A stretch of DNA of 49,458 nucleotides, taken from NCBI GenBank assembly GCA_943359485.1, contig CALRHR010000005.1, forward strand, positions 1-49,458, given 5' to 3'. This document shows, one piece after another, positions 8,127-16,038 of the stretch; positions within the stretch are counted from its first letter, which is position 1; each line of letters opens with the position of its first letter. The notes under the pieces were generated by a model that worked only from the letters and a program-made list of their open reading frames with translations, had not been told where the DNA came from and searched no databases. This DNA comes from Candidatus Nomurabacteria bacterium (lineage in GTDB: Bacteria > Patescibacteriota > Minisyncoccia > Phycocordibacterales > UBA9973). Made by a program: the position numbers and the translations under genes.

Positions 8127-9389
8127 ATGGAACATATAAAAAATGTAATAAATCCTTCTTTAGGTGATTATGAACGAAATAAAGAACTATTTAGAATACC
8201 AAAAGGAGTTCGTATGTCTTCTAATACATTTGGCGTTCCAGAGATTTTAAGAGCTTGTGGTTATGATCAATCTTCTGACCCAAATCCTGGGAAGGTTTTT
8301 TCCCTTGAAGATTTATTAACAAGAGTGGACTCAATAAATCTAGGTTCATTTGAAGATATTTTGTCTAGTTTGCGTAAAAATTTAAAAATAAAAATGCAAC
8401 ACCCTGTTCTTGTTGAAATTGTCTTTGAGTTTTTAGTTGAAGCCTTACAGACTGATGGTTTAGGTGATAAAATTAGACCTTATGTTTTTGCAGAACGTGA
8501 TGATAATAATGAATTTACAGTTTCTTGTTTGTTAAGAATATTAGATAAAATTCCAAATGCTATTTTTTTTGAAATGATAATAAATCGTGCTGGTATTCAT
8601 GAAAAAAAAACGAGTGAATTTTTATCACATGAAGGTAAAATGAGGAAAATGTTTTTAAGAAATTTGGGTTTACTTGTGTCAACAGGGGTTTTACAGGTTA
8701 ATTTAGCAGAAGTAAAAAATAGATTATCTAAATTTAGTATTAATTTAAAAGATCCTCTAATAATAGAATTTACACAAAGAAAAGTTGATGGTGATTATAT
8801 TTTTTCTTCTGGACAAACTGATAGTCTCCGTGATTCTATAAACATTTCTTCAATGGTAGGTTTTTCAGAAGAAAAATTAGTCTATACCCACGAAATGTTT
8901 CATGCTATCTCAGGTCGTACATCTGTTTTATTTGGTAGTATACCAGATAATACTAATTTACCTGATTCCTCTGGGATTTTAGTACAAAACAAGGGAGTTG
9001 TTTTACCAGATCGGACGGGTTTTTTTACTAATGACAATAAAATTGGTAGGTTTTTTTGGTTGAACGAAGCTACAACTCAATCTTTAACATTGCTCATGTT
9101 CCCAAAAGATTTAGTAAATAGGTGTTATGTAGAAGAAATCGAATTGTTAGAAACATTACTTTCTGGAGGTGGTTCACTTATTCCAAAAAGATTACTTTTT
9201 GACGCATATTTTGTAGATAATACAGATCGTAATATACAAAATACGCCCGAAGCAATGCAAAGATTTTACAATGTAGTTGACGAGTCTTATGGTGTTAGTG
9301 GTTTTCTTTTAAAATTAGATGATTATGTTTCAAAAAATGGTGTAGAAAAGGCTATTGAAACACTTAAAACCGATCCAAGTTTGATTTAG
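8127..9389 (+). CDS. Putative zinc metalloprotease, HEMFH motif, family not recognised
   Basis: 420 residues from the ATG at 8127; the reading frame is open upstream to a TTG at 8094, but ATG is preferred. No signal peptide is visible, so it is probably cytoplasmic. The key feature is YTHEMFHAISGR, an HExxH zinc motif at residues 255-259, followed by WLNEATTQS with Glu 314, a plausible third zinc ligand as in gluzincins. The N-terminal 240 residues are helical and unfamiliar. The gene is much more AT-rich than comM just before it. It ends shortly before the LexA promoter, so it is unlikely to belong to that operon. The protease assignment rests on the motif alone. Confidence 0.5.
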   Translation: MEHIKNVINPSLGDYERNKELFRIPKGVRMSSNTFGVPEILRACGYDQSSDPNPGKVFSLEDLLTRVDSINLGSFEDILSSLRKNLKIKMQHPVLVEIVFEFLVEALQTDGLGDKIRPYVFAERDDNNEFTVSCLLRILDKIPNAIFFEMIINRAGIHEKKTSEFLSHEGKMRKMFLRNLGLLVSTGVLQVNLAEVKNRLSKFSINLKDPLIIEFTQRKVDGDYIFSSGQTDSLRDSINISSMVGFSEEKLVYTHEMFHAISGRTSVLFGSIPDNTNLPDSSGILVQNKGVVLPDRTGFFTNDNKIGRFFWLNEATTQSLTLLMFPKDLVNRCYVEEIELLETLLSGGGSLIPKRLLFDAYFVDNTDRNIQNTPEAMQRFYNVVDESYGVSGFLLKLDDYVSKNGVEKAIETLKTDPSLI

Positions 9390-9406
9390 TTATTTCAATT
9401 TTTAAG

Positions 9407-9415
9407 TTATCCACA
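9407..9415 (+). promoter_or_regulatory. DnaA-box-like TTATCCACA
   Basis: A perfect match to the DnaA box consensus, 10 nt before the LexA-operon promoter. A single box without AT-rich repeats or a dnaA gene nearby does not make an origin; it might regulate the operon or be chance. Confidence 0.3.
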
Positions 9416-9424
9416 GTTTGTCTG

Positions 9425-9453
9425 TTGACAGTGAACGAGCGTTCACTTATACT
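9425..9453 (+). promoter_or_regulatory. LexA-operon promoter with embedded LexA-type operator
   Basis: TTGACA (9425-9430), exactly 17 nt, and TATACT (9448-9453) form one of the best promoters in the window. The spacer is almost entirely the palindrome GTGAACG-AG-CGTTCAC (9431-9446), which contains the GAAC-N4-GTTC core of Gram-positive-type LexA boxes. A repressor bound there would block polymerase directly, and lexA is the second gene downstream, so autorepression is the natural reading. Confidence 0.8.
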
Positions 9454-9490
9454 AATTAAGTCGTTGATTAGTAGTTTAATTTAAAAGAGC

Positions 9491-9536
9491 GTCGCGTTTT
9501 AATGGACAATTACGCGACACGATTTTGCAAAATCGC
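9491..9536 (+). promoter_or_regulatory. Two-hairpin leader element, copy 1 (LexA operon)
   Basis: 46 nt ending directly before the ATG at 9537. The first stem pairs GTCGCGT with ACGCGAC across a 14-nt loop; the second is the palindrome CGATTTTGCAAAATCG. Copy 2 before rplW differs at three positions, two of which are partners in stem 1 (T-A here, C-G there). No SD separates it from the start codon. Likely a translational control structure; unproven. Confidence 0.7.
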
Positions 9537-9758
9537 ATGTCACAGTCACAATATTTAAAAATGTTAGAGAAGGAAATACAGAAGATCAATCAAAAGATTG
9601 ATTTTAAGATTTTAAAGGGAGAATCTTATTGTAAAGAATCTAGGGATCATAAACTGCTTCTACAGAAAGTTCGTTTTCACACTAGGAGGGGTTTGATAAG
9701 TAGATTTGTGAATTTCTTTTTTCGGAAGAATATTTTGAGAACAAATTCATATGCGTAA
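9537..9758 (+). CDS. Small basic protein cotranscribed with LexA
   Basis: 73 residues from the ATG at 9537, chosen because the two-hairpin leader ends exactly there; a TTG four codons earlier lies inside the hairpin. It starts MSQSQYLKMLEKEIQKINQK, a helical segment, and then becomes strongly basic (KVRFHTRRGLISRFVNFFFRK), which could bind nucleic acid or a membrane surface. No family recognised. Its 3' end overlaps lexA by 8 nt (ATGCGTAATGA), so the two are translationally coupled and both under the LexA-type operator. A DNA-damage-related role is inferred from position only. Confidence 0.6.
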   Translation: MSQSQYLKMLEKEIQKINQKIDFKILKGESYCKESRDHKLLLQKVRFHTRRGLISRFVNFFFRKNILRTNSYA

Positions 9759-10329
9759 TGAACATCAAAATAAGATAGAATCTTTTTATTCAAGCAACAA
9801 AAGAATGCCCACATATTCAGAGATGATGAAGCTCTTTGGTTTCAAATCTAAGAATGCTGTTTTTAAAGTGGTGGAGAAATTGATGGAGGCAGGACTCGTG
9901 GCGAAAGACCACCTCGGCAGATTGATTCCAACTGGAATTTTTACAGAAAGTCTCACCAGTGTGCCTATGCTTGGTTTTGTAACTGCTGGATTCCCAGCGA
10001 CGGTGGAAGAAGAGTTGGCAGATATGGTGAATTTGGATGATCTACTTATAAAAAATAAACCACTGACTTACATGCTCGAAGTAGATGGAGATTCGATGAT
10101 AGATGCACACATCGAGCGTGGAGATATGGTGTTAGTTGAAAAAACAAATCAAGCTAAAGATATGGACATAGTCATAGCTGAAGTTGACGGAGAGTTTACT
10201 ATGAAATATTTTCGCAAAGATGGTGTTAAAATTTGGCTCGAACCAGCCAACAAAAACTATTCTCCGATATACCCTGAGCACAGTCTGAATGTAATAGCAG
10301 TTTTGAAGGCGGTGATTAGGAAATACTAG
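9751..10329 (+). CDS. lexA: LexA-family repressor, S24 self-cleaving peptidase
   Basis: 192 residues, usual LexA length. An N-terminal winged-helix DNA-binding domain (about 18-60, RMPTYSEMMKLFGFKSKNAV) leads to the S24 domain. Cleavage should occur at Ala79-Gly80 (VTAGFP); the catalytic pair is Ser115 (DGDSMID) and Lys152 (FTMKYF), so the autoproteolysis machinery is intact. LexA represses SOS genes and cleaves itself when RecA filaments form. A LexA-type palindrome lies in the promoter of its own operon. The start overlaps the small upstream gene; an intrinsic terminator follows directly. Confidence 0.92.
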   Translation: MRNEHQNKIESFYSSNKRMPTYSEMMKLFGFKSKNAVFKVVEKLMEAGLVAKDHLGRLIPTGIFTESLTSVPMLGFVTAGFPATVEEELADMVNLDDLLIKNKPLTYMLEVDGDSMIDAHIERGDMVLVEKTNQAKDMDIVIAEVDGEFTMKYFRKDGVKIWLEPANKNYSPIYPEHSLNVIAVLKAVIRKY

Positions 10330-10330
10330 A

Positions 10331-10362
10331 ATCAAAAAATCCCCATTCGGGGATTTTTTGAT
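10331..10362 (+). terminator. Intrinsic terminator after lexA
   Basis: A fully symmetrical hairpin: AATCCCC, loop ATTC, GGGGATT, flanked by an A-run before and a T-run after. It can work in both directions and also lies 31 nt past the end of the convergent hup gene. Confidence 0.9.
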
Positions 10363-10393
10363 TTTGCTTATTTTTTCTCGCGAGAAAAAATAT

Positions 10394-10666
10394 TTACGCA
10401 ATTGTGTCCTTCAAACCTTTTGCAGGTCGGAACTTTGGAACTCTTTTAGCGGCTACTTTGACTTGCTCTCCAGTCTTTGGGTTGCGAGCCATGCGTGCTG
10501 CGCGAGCTTTGACAGAAAAGATTCCGAAACCAGCTATTGAAACTTCACCTCCCTTTTTTAAAGTGCTGATGATAGCATCAAACAATCCGTCAACGACCTC
10601 TTCCGCTTGTACCTTTGTGCCACCGAGTTTTCCATGTACCCAGTCAGCTAATGCTTGTTTATTCAT
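10394..10666 (-). CDS. hup: HU-family DNA-binding protein
   Basis: 90 residues, exactly HU length. It starts MNKQALADWVHGKLGG and contains GFGIFSVKARAARMARNPKT, the HU/IHF signature with the beta-arm segment ARNPKTGEQVKV that inserts into the DNA minor groove. HU bends and compacts chromosomal DNA as a dimer. The gene is convergent with lexA and has its own promoter at 10822-10849 with a leader of about 150 nt carrying a heptad hairpin. Confidence 0.95.
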   Translation of the reverse strand: MNKQALADWVHGKLGGTKVQAEEVVDGLFDAIISTLKKGGEVSIAGFGIFSVKARAARMARNPKTGEQVKVAAKRVPKFRPAKGLKDTIA

Positions 10667-10674
10667 TTGAATTC

Positions 10675-10738
10675 AGGTGCTAGGCTTTAGGGTTTTAGGC
10701 TTTAGCGTTCTTGCTAGGGCCTAGAGCCTAATGCCTAA
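10675..10738 (-). repeat. Heptad hairpin, TAGGC type, before hup
   Basis: Read on the reverse strand, the left arm is TTAGGCATTAGGCTCTAGGC and on (10738-10713) and the right arm is GCTAAAGCCTAAAACCC and on (10706-10675), ending 8 nt before the ATG. Orientation relative to its gene matches the copies on the forward strand. Confidence 0.8.
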
Positions 10739-10763
10739 CATACTATTAATAATATTTCGACCT

Positions 10764-10791
10764 CGCCCGCCGAAGTTTTAACGAAGGCGGG
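10764..10791 (-). repeat. GC-rich hairpin in the hup leader
   Basis: CCCGCC and GGCGGG arms enclose GAAGTTTTAACGAA, which can itself pair partly. A similar CCCG..CGAAGGCGGG hairpin occurs near 31879-31908 before pyrE. Function unknown; may be a dispersed repeat. Confidence 0.45.
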
Positions 10792-10821
10792 ACTTTTTAC
10801 CCTTATATTTACTACCCATCT

Positions 10822-10849
10822 ATTATATATTAAGGGTTTTTTAAGGCAA
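10822..10849 (-). promoter_or_regulatory. hup promoter
   Basis: On the reverse strand TTGCCT (10849-10844), 16 nt, TATAAT (10827-10822). Transcription would begin near 10815 and include the GC-rich hairpin and the heptad hairpin. Confidence 0.6.
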
Positions 10850-10854
10850 GGGGG

Positions 10855-11730
10855 CTACCAAATCACTTCTCGAGAGGGGAAAACTGTGCGGAGCATGGAA
10901 AGAAATACAGGAAATTGGATCGGCCACAGCAAAATAGCGATGATCGGCAAGTTGAGTAAGCGGAGATGGTCGAATGGCCAGTTGGCAAAAGTCCAAACTT
11001 GGAAAGGTGCGTTAGCAAACTCTATTACAATAATAGCTACCACATTTGCTACGAGAATAAAAATTATAGGCCACCAGTTTCCCGATAAAAGGTCGTGCGT
11101 GAGAGTCTTTTTATTTTGTTTGAATCCTATATATTCGAAAATGCAGAAAGTAGATACAAAAAATAGGGTAAGTATGTAGAATCGCACGGACGGAGAACTA
11201 TAAATTTTAGAAATTAACAATATATTTAAAATATATCCTGCTACTCCCAACACGAGTTCACTTTTCATCAATGATGCGTACATGCCATTTGTCACCACTC
11301 CCCATTTTTGGACTTTTTTGTTGTGCATTATCAGATCTCTCACAAATTCATATAAAAGGTAAAGTAAAATTGAATATGCGACGTAAGCAAATGGCGCGAT
11401 TGATAAATATACTTTCAGTGACCAAAAAGGGTAGTACCATAGTCGAGTGATAAACACTCCAAAGCCGTCCAACAGAACGCAAAATAAAAGGGAAATTACG
11501 GTGATCAGGAACAATTTTCTCTTTCGCGCATGCGTGTCGGGGATGATGCTATGTCGGAAGTACTTTCTTTCAAAGAAATCAAATAAACATATAAGGCCAA
11601 GCCAGCTGATGCCGAGTGGTAGTACGACAAACCAGTTATAGCTACCAAGAAAGAAAACCATCCACAGAATAGAGAAAATGAAAATAAGAGTTCCTAAATA
11701 GAATTCATGATGCCGGACAAATTTCCACAT
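10855..11730 (-). CDS. Polytopic membrane protein, about eight helices, unknown
   Basis: 291 residues with roughly eight hydrophobic helices and aromatic-rich loops (TRLWYYPFWSL, WTFANWPFDHLRLLNLPI). The WYYPFW and NWPF patterns faintly recall lycopene-cyclase-type or carotenoid-related membrane proteins, but the match is too weak for a call. A basic cytoplasmic loop (HARKRK) lies near residue 68. The gene lies 20 nt downstream of rny on the same strand and could be cotranscribed with it. Confidence 0.55.
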   Translation of the reverse strand: MWKFVRHHEFYLGTLIFIFSILWMVFFLGSYNWFVVLPLGISWLGLICLFDFFERKYFRHSIIPDTHARKRKLFLITVISLLFCVLLDGFGVFITRLWYYPFWSLKVYLSIAPFAYVAYSILLYLLYEFVRDLIMHNKKVQKWGVVTNGMYASLMKSELVLGVAGYILNILLISKIYSSPSVRFYILTLFFVSTFCIFEYIGFKQNKKTLTHDLLSGNWWPIIFILVANVVAIIVIEFANAPFQVWTFANWPFDHLRLLNLPIIAILLWPIQFPVFLSMLRTVFPSREVIW

Positions 11731-11750
11731 GTGTTCAATTGTACCATTTT

Positions 11751-13283
11751 CTATCTTGCGTATTCAATAATTCTCGTCTCTCGAATCATTGTGACTTTGA
11801 TTTCTCCTGGGTATTTGAGTTCTTGTTCTATTTTTAGAGCGATGTCGCGTGCCATGAGCTTGGCTTCGGCATCAGAGATTTTTTCTGGAGTAACGAAGAT
11901 GCGTATTTCACGGCCAGCTTGTAGGGCGTAGGATTTTTCGACTGCTGGGAAGGCATTTACTAGGGCCTCTAGTTCTTGCAATCTTTTTAGATAATTTTCC
12001 ACTGAATCACGGCGAGCCCCAGGTCGACCGCCAGAGATGGCGTCAGCAGTTTGGACGATTATAGCTTCAATCGTTTCATAAGGATAATCTTCATGGTGGC
12101 TCTTCATCGCAGTGATGACCCGTTCATCCGCACCGAACTTTTGCAAAATTCTGATACCGATTTCAATGTGCGTACCCTGTACTTCATGGTCGAGCGCCTT
12201 ACCGATGTCGTGTACTAAAGCTCCGGCTTTGGCTATGGCCACATCTGCCCCGAGCTCTTCGGCTAGCATGCCAGCAATATGTGTCATCTCGATAGAGTGT
12301 TGTAAAACATTTTGTCCGTAACTGGTGCGGAAATATAGCCGGCCGATGATGGCAATGATGCGTGGATCGAAATTGAAGATTCCACATTCGTAAACTGCCT
12401 GTTCGCCTTTTTCTTTAATTATTTTATTTATTTCTTCTTTGGCTTTTTCTACCAACTCCTCGATTTTGGCTGGTTGAATGCGTCCATCTAAAATTAAGTT
12501 CTCCAGTGCCAAGCGTGCTACTTGTCTTCGAATCGGATCGAAAGAAGAAATGACGATAGAGCCGGGAGTGTCGTCCACAATCAGCTCTACGCCGGAAGCG
12601 CGCTCAAAGGCTCGGATATTTCTGCCTTCTTTTCCAATTATTTTACCCTTGATTTCGTTATTTGGAATTGCCACTACTGTGGTCATGAGCTCTGAAGCTG
12701 TAGAGGAGGCTAAGCGTTGAATACTTGTAGCCAAGATGTCTTTGGCTCTACGGTCGAGTTTTTCTTCATTGCTGTTTTCTAATTTTTGGATTCTAACCAA
12801 GATGTCTTCTTCGTATTTTTTTTCAATATCTCGTAAAAGCTCTTCTTTGGCTTCTCCCTCAGAAAGCTTGGAGACTCTTTCTAGTTCGGTTCTTTTTTCT
12901 TCCTCTATTTTTAAGACTTTTTCCTGAATCTTTTTTATTTCCTCTACTTTTGTTTTTATGTTTTCAACTTCTTTATCTATTTCTACCTGTCGAGTGTCCA
13001 GAAATTCGTCTTTTTTTATAAGTCTTAAATCTTTCTCTCTAAACTCCTGCTCTTTCTTCTTTTCTTCCTCTTTTAATTCAGTTAGCTTTGTCTCGGAGGT
13101 CTTTTTTGCTTCATCGGTTATTCTCTGGGCTTCTTCTTTGGCGCCGACTATCATCTGCTTGATGTCTATTTCGATAGACCTTCTCTTTCCGAGTGCGATT
13201 ATCACCCGTAAATAGTACCCGACAATAACACCCAAAATAAGCGCCCCAGCACTTAGTAAAATTATTATCAATGTTATACTCAT
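11751..13283 (-). CDS. rny: Ribonuclease Y
   Basis: 510 residues, the usual length. Domain order is diagnostic: an N-terminal transmembrane helix (about 5-27), a long Lys/Glu-rich coiled coil (30-190), a KH RNA-binding domain around IIGKEGRNIRAFERASGVEL, and an HD phosphohydrolase domain with HDIGKALDHEVQG (near 356). RNase Y is a membrane-bound endoribonuclease that starts mRNA decay and processes operon mRNAs in many bacteria lacking RNase E. It could plausibly act on the many structured leaders in this window; that is inference. A TATAAT-like -10 lies about 30-40 nt upstream of the start. Confidence 0.95.
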   Translation of the reverse strand: MSITLIIILLSAGALILGVIVGYYLRVIIALGKRRSIEIDIKQMIVGAKEEAQRITDEAKKTSETKLTELKEEEKKKEQEFREKDLRLIKKDEFLDTRQVEIDKEVENIKTKVEEIKKIQEKVLKIEEEKRTELERVSKLSEGEAKEELLRDIEKKYEEDILVRIQKLENSNEEKLDRRAKDILATSIQRLASSTASELMTTVVAIPNNEIKGKIIGKEGRNIRAFERASGVELIVDDTPGSIVISSFDPIRRQVARLALENLILDGRIQPAKIEELVEKAKEEINKIIKEKGEQAVYECGIFNFDPRIIAIIGRLYFRTSYGQNVLQHSIEMTHIAGMLAEELGADVAIAKAGALVHDIGKALDHEVQGTHIEIGIRILQKFGADERVITAMKSHHEDYPYETIEAIIVQTADAISGGRPGARRDSVENYLKRLQELEALVNAFPAVEKSYALQAGREIRIFVTPEKISDAEAKLMARDIALKIEQELKYPGEIKVTMIRETRIIEYAR

Positions 13284-13417
13284 AAGTTTTGTAAGAGCTT
13301 ATGAAAAATACGCCATTATATTTGCGGTTTTATCTCCCAAAGACTAAAGATTTGAAAATTTCGCTTTATACACTTCATAATATATGGAATATTCTTCTAA
13401 GCCGATAAAATAAAAGT

Positions 13418-13437
13418 TTCTAAATTCAACAAATTTA
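13418..13437. repeat. Small hairpin in the rny/Clp divergent spacer
   Basis: CTAAATT, loop CAACA, AATTTAG: a perfect 7-bp stem about 50 nt before the Clp ATPase gene. AT-rich; it could be an operator or chance. The rest of the 200-nt spacer shows only promoter-like sequences. Confidence 0.3.
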
Positions 13438-13468
13438 GTATAACAGATGAGAGATTTTTTGTCCATTA

Positions 13469-13477
13469 TGCTAGAAT
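13469..13477 (+). promoter_or_regulatory. Extended -10 for the Clp ATPase gene
   Basis: TGC-TAGAAT ends 6 nt before the ATG at 13484, placing +1 on the start codon itself. No good -35 is visible, which an extended -10 can tolerate. Confidence 0.5.
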
Positions 13478-13483
13478 AATACC

Positions 13484-15376
13484 ATGCACCCTGGGATACA
13501 ATCATGGAAGCATTTTGTTATATATGCTTATAGTGCTTTCTCCACACCACTACTTTTAAAAACCCTATTTTTACCTTTTGGGATGGATGAGATAGAGAAA
13601 GGTAGCCAGCTGACTTTTTTTGAGAAGGCTGTGTTTTTTGTTCTGTCTAGAATTATGGGTTTTACGGCGCGGATAGTTCTCATCGTTATTGGTCTTTTGT
13701 TTACCATCCTCATTATTTTAACTTTCCCAATATTTTTTCTTTTACCGATTAAGATCAGTCGTGAATCATTACAAAACCTTGGAAGCTTCGGAGCTTCACT
13801 ATCATATGGTAGTACTTATGTCTTAAATAAACATGGGCGTGATGTTGTCGGCATGTCTAGACAGAAAATTTATGGTAAAGAAAAAGCGCTACGGATGATC
13901 GAGCGTGGGCTTTCCAAAGAAACTAATCACAATGTACTTTTGGTGGGTGATGCGGGGGTGGGTAAGTCTACATTGATTTCACATTTAGGGAGGATGGGGC
14001 AGTCCGGACTTTTTTTTCAAGGTATCAATCATCATCGAGTTGTGGAATTAAACATTGAAGGAATAAATTTATCCGATTTTGATAAATGTTTACAGGAGGG
14101 CGCGCATGCGGGTAATGTTATTCTAGTTATAAAAAATATTCATGCCCACGAAGCTTTATATGAAAGATTGATGCTTTATCTACAGACTGCTCATTTGGGA
14201 ATTATTGCCACGACTGATTTCTTCAATTATGATCGAGTATTGAAAAATCATCCGGAATTTCTTTCAAAATTCGAGAAGATAGATATAACCGAACCTAATC
14301 CAGATGAAGTTGTGGCTATCTTAACAAACAATGCACACTTGCGCGGTATTTCGATAGAACTCGACGCTTTGCTTGAGATAGTGCGACTAGCAGACCGACT
14401 TATAAACAATCAATCAGAACCGGCTAGATCTCTTTTAATCCTTGAAGAACTAGAGACGCTTGGCAGAGCTATTACCATAGCTGATGTGCGACAGATTGTG
14501 TCTGATAAAACGAACATGCCGGTGGGAGACCTCGGCCTAGATGAAAGAAAAGTTTTGGCAGAGCTTGAAGTTTCCATGAAAAAGAAAGTTGTTGGACAAG
14601 ATGAAGCGGTTGGGGATGTGTCAGAAGCATTGCGTCGTTTGCGTACTGGTATTGCCGACCACAGCAAGCCGGCGGGGAGTTTTCTTTTTTTGGGCCCAAC
14701 TGGAGTCGGAAAAACACATACAGCAAAAATTTTGGCGGAAAGTTATTTTGGACGAAAAGATGCAATGATTCGGTTTGATATGAGTGAATTTTCGCTACCA
14801 GAATCCGTCATGCCTTTTACCGAAAGGCTGACCAGTGCGATAGAAGAAATGCCACTTTCGTTGGTCTTCTTTGATGAGTTGGAAAAGTCTAACTCATTGA
14901 TTCGTAATCTTTTATTGCAAGTGCTCGACGAAGGGCGTTTGACCCGTGTCTCGGGTAGGGAAATGAGCTTTAAGGATGCCATCATCATTGCCACATCCAA
15001 TGCTGGGAGCGCGGAAATTGTAGCCAATCCAAATATTGAAAAGAAAATGTTGATCAATATTTTAATTCAAAAAAACATTTTCTCTCCGGAATTTCTAAAT
15101 AGATTTAATAGTATTATTTTATTTAAACCGCTTGATCAGGGGCAGGCTAGGAAAATAACTTCTTTATTGCTTACCGAATTTGCGCAGCGGCTATTTGAAG
15201 ATAAAAAAATTACATTAGAAATCACTGATGCACTTATAGACAAGGTCGCTTCGGCTGGGTTTGATAGAGAGTTTGGCGCTCGTCCCATCAAGCGGGCGAT
15301 GGAAGAGATAGTTGAAAACAAAGTTGCGGAATATATTATCGCTGGGCATACCGGTGGGAGTTTGAAAATAGTTTAA
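13484..15376 (+). CDS. Membrane-anchored double-AAA+ Clp ATPase (ClpB/ClpC-like)
   Basis: 630 residues. Residues 45-90 hold two hydrophobic helices, which replace the Clp N-terminal domain and should tether the ring to the membrane. AAA-1 has Walker A GDAGVGKST near residue 155; its Walker B is VILVIKNIHAH, without the usual Asp-Glu, so its hydrolysis may be weak. AAA-2 has GPTGVGKTHTAK near 403, Walker B LVFFDELEKS near 460, and a ClpB-type C-terminal domain (FDREFGARPIKRAMEE). I see no clear IGF/LGF loop, so ClpP pairing is not proven, but clpP is the convergent neighbour 16 nt away. Likely unfolds proteins at the membrane. Confidence 0.85.
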   Translation: MHPGIQSWKHFVIYAYSAFSTPLLLKTLFLPFGMDEIEKGSQLTFFEKAVFFVLSRIMGFTARIVLIVIGLLFTILIILTFPIFFLLPIKISRESLQNLGSFGASLSYGSTYVLNKHGRDVVGMSRQKIYGKEKALRMIERGLSKETNHNVLLVGDAGVGKSTLISHLGRMGQSGLFFQGINHHRVVELNIEGINLSDFDKCLQEGAHAGNVILVIKNIHAHEALYERLMLYLQTAHLGIIATTDFFNYDRVLKNHPEFLSKFEKIDITEPNPDEVVAILTNNAHLRGISIELDALLEIVRLADRLINNQSEPARSLLILEELETLGRAITIADVRQIVSDKTNMPVGDLGLDERKVLAELEVSMKKKVVGQDEAVGDVSEALRRLRTGIADHSKPAGSFLFLGPTGVGKTHTAKILAESYFGRKDAMIRFDMSEFSLPESVMPFTERLTSAIEEMPLSLVFFDELEKSNSLIRNLLLQVLDEGRLTRVSGREMSFKDAIIIATSNAGSAEIVANPNIEKKMLINILIQKNIFSPEFLNRFNSIILFKPLDQGQARKITSLLLTEFAQRLFEDKKITLEITDALIDKVASAGFDREFGARPIKRAMEEIVENKVAEYIIAGHTGGSLKIV

Positions 15377-15391
15377 AGAAATCTTTTTGAG

Positions 15392-16003
15392 CTAGTCCTT
15401 TTTGTTGGAATTTGAAACTGGAGCTTTGGACTTGGTGACTATTTCATCTATAATTCCATACTTCTTGGCTTCCTCGGCATCCATAAAGAAATCTCTTTCT
15501 ACATCTTTTTCTATTTGCTGGATAGATTTTCCACTATTTTTTGCCAAAAGTTTATTCAAATTGTCTCGAGTTTTCAGAATGTGCTTAGCAGTAATAGCAA
15601 TGTCTGTGGCTTGACCTTCTACACCACCGAGTGGCTGATGAATCATTACTTCGGCGTTTGGTAAAATATATCGCTTGCCCTTTTTCCCAGCGGAGAGAAT
15701 GATTGCTCCACCAGAAGCAGCCAGTCCAACGCAAAAAGTGGAAATATCCGGGCGTACATGGTTCATCGTATCGACTATTGCCATAGTGGAAGTAACTGAG
15801 CCACCTGGGGAATTTATGTAAAGATAAATATCTTTCTTGGAATCTTCAGATTCTAAAAACAGTAATTGGGCGATAACGATATTCGCTGTATGGTCGTCAA
15901 TCGGTCCACCTAGAAAAATGATTCTTTCACGAAGTAAGCGCGAATATATATCGTAAGCGCGTTCACCAAACTGACTTTTTTCGATAACGGTTGGGATTAA
16001 CAT
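15392..16003 (-). CDS. clpP: ATP-dependent Clp protease proteolytic subunit
   Basis: I start at the ATG at 16003, giving 203 residues beginning [20 protein letters not shown], the standard ClpP N-terminus; a longer frame to 16078 would add 25 untypical residues. The catalytic Ser sits in [11 protein letters not shown] (near residue 96; the usual Met after Ser is Gly here), His in MIHQPLGG, and Asp in ERDFFMDA. ClpP forms the 14-subunit degradation chamber opened by Clp ATPases. The promoter -10 ends 6 nt before this ATG, which supports a leaderless start. Convergent with the membrane Clp ATPase. Confidence 0.93.
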   Translation of the reverse strand: MLIPTVIEKSQFGERAYDIYSRLLRERIIFLGGPIDDHTANIVIAQLLFLESEDSKKDIYLYINSPGGSVTSTMAIVDTMNHVRPDISTFCVGLAASGGAIILSAGKKGKRYILPNAEVMIHQPLGGVEGQATDIAITAKHILKTRDNLNKLLAKNSGKSIQQIEKDVERDFFMDAEEAKKYGIIDEIVTKSKAPVSNSNKKD

Positions 16004-16009
16004 ACTTGT

Positions 16010-16038
16010 ATAATATATCTTTTTGGAAACTTTTTCAA
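16010..16038 (-). promoter_or_regulatory. clpP promoter (leaderless configuration)
   Basis: On the reverse strand TTGAAA (16038-16033), 17 nt, TATTAT (16015-16010). The ATG begins at 16003, exactly 7 nt after the -10, so the mRNA should start with the AUG. Confidence 0.65.

Noticed and set aside
9407-9415. DnaA box suggesting a replication origin
   Set aside because: Only one perfect box; no cluster, no AT-rich unwinding region and no dnaA, dnaN or parAB nearby.
10855-11730. Lycopene-cyclase-type assignment for the polytopic protein
   Set aside because: Only scattered aromatic motifs match; no other carotenoid gene is present.
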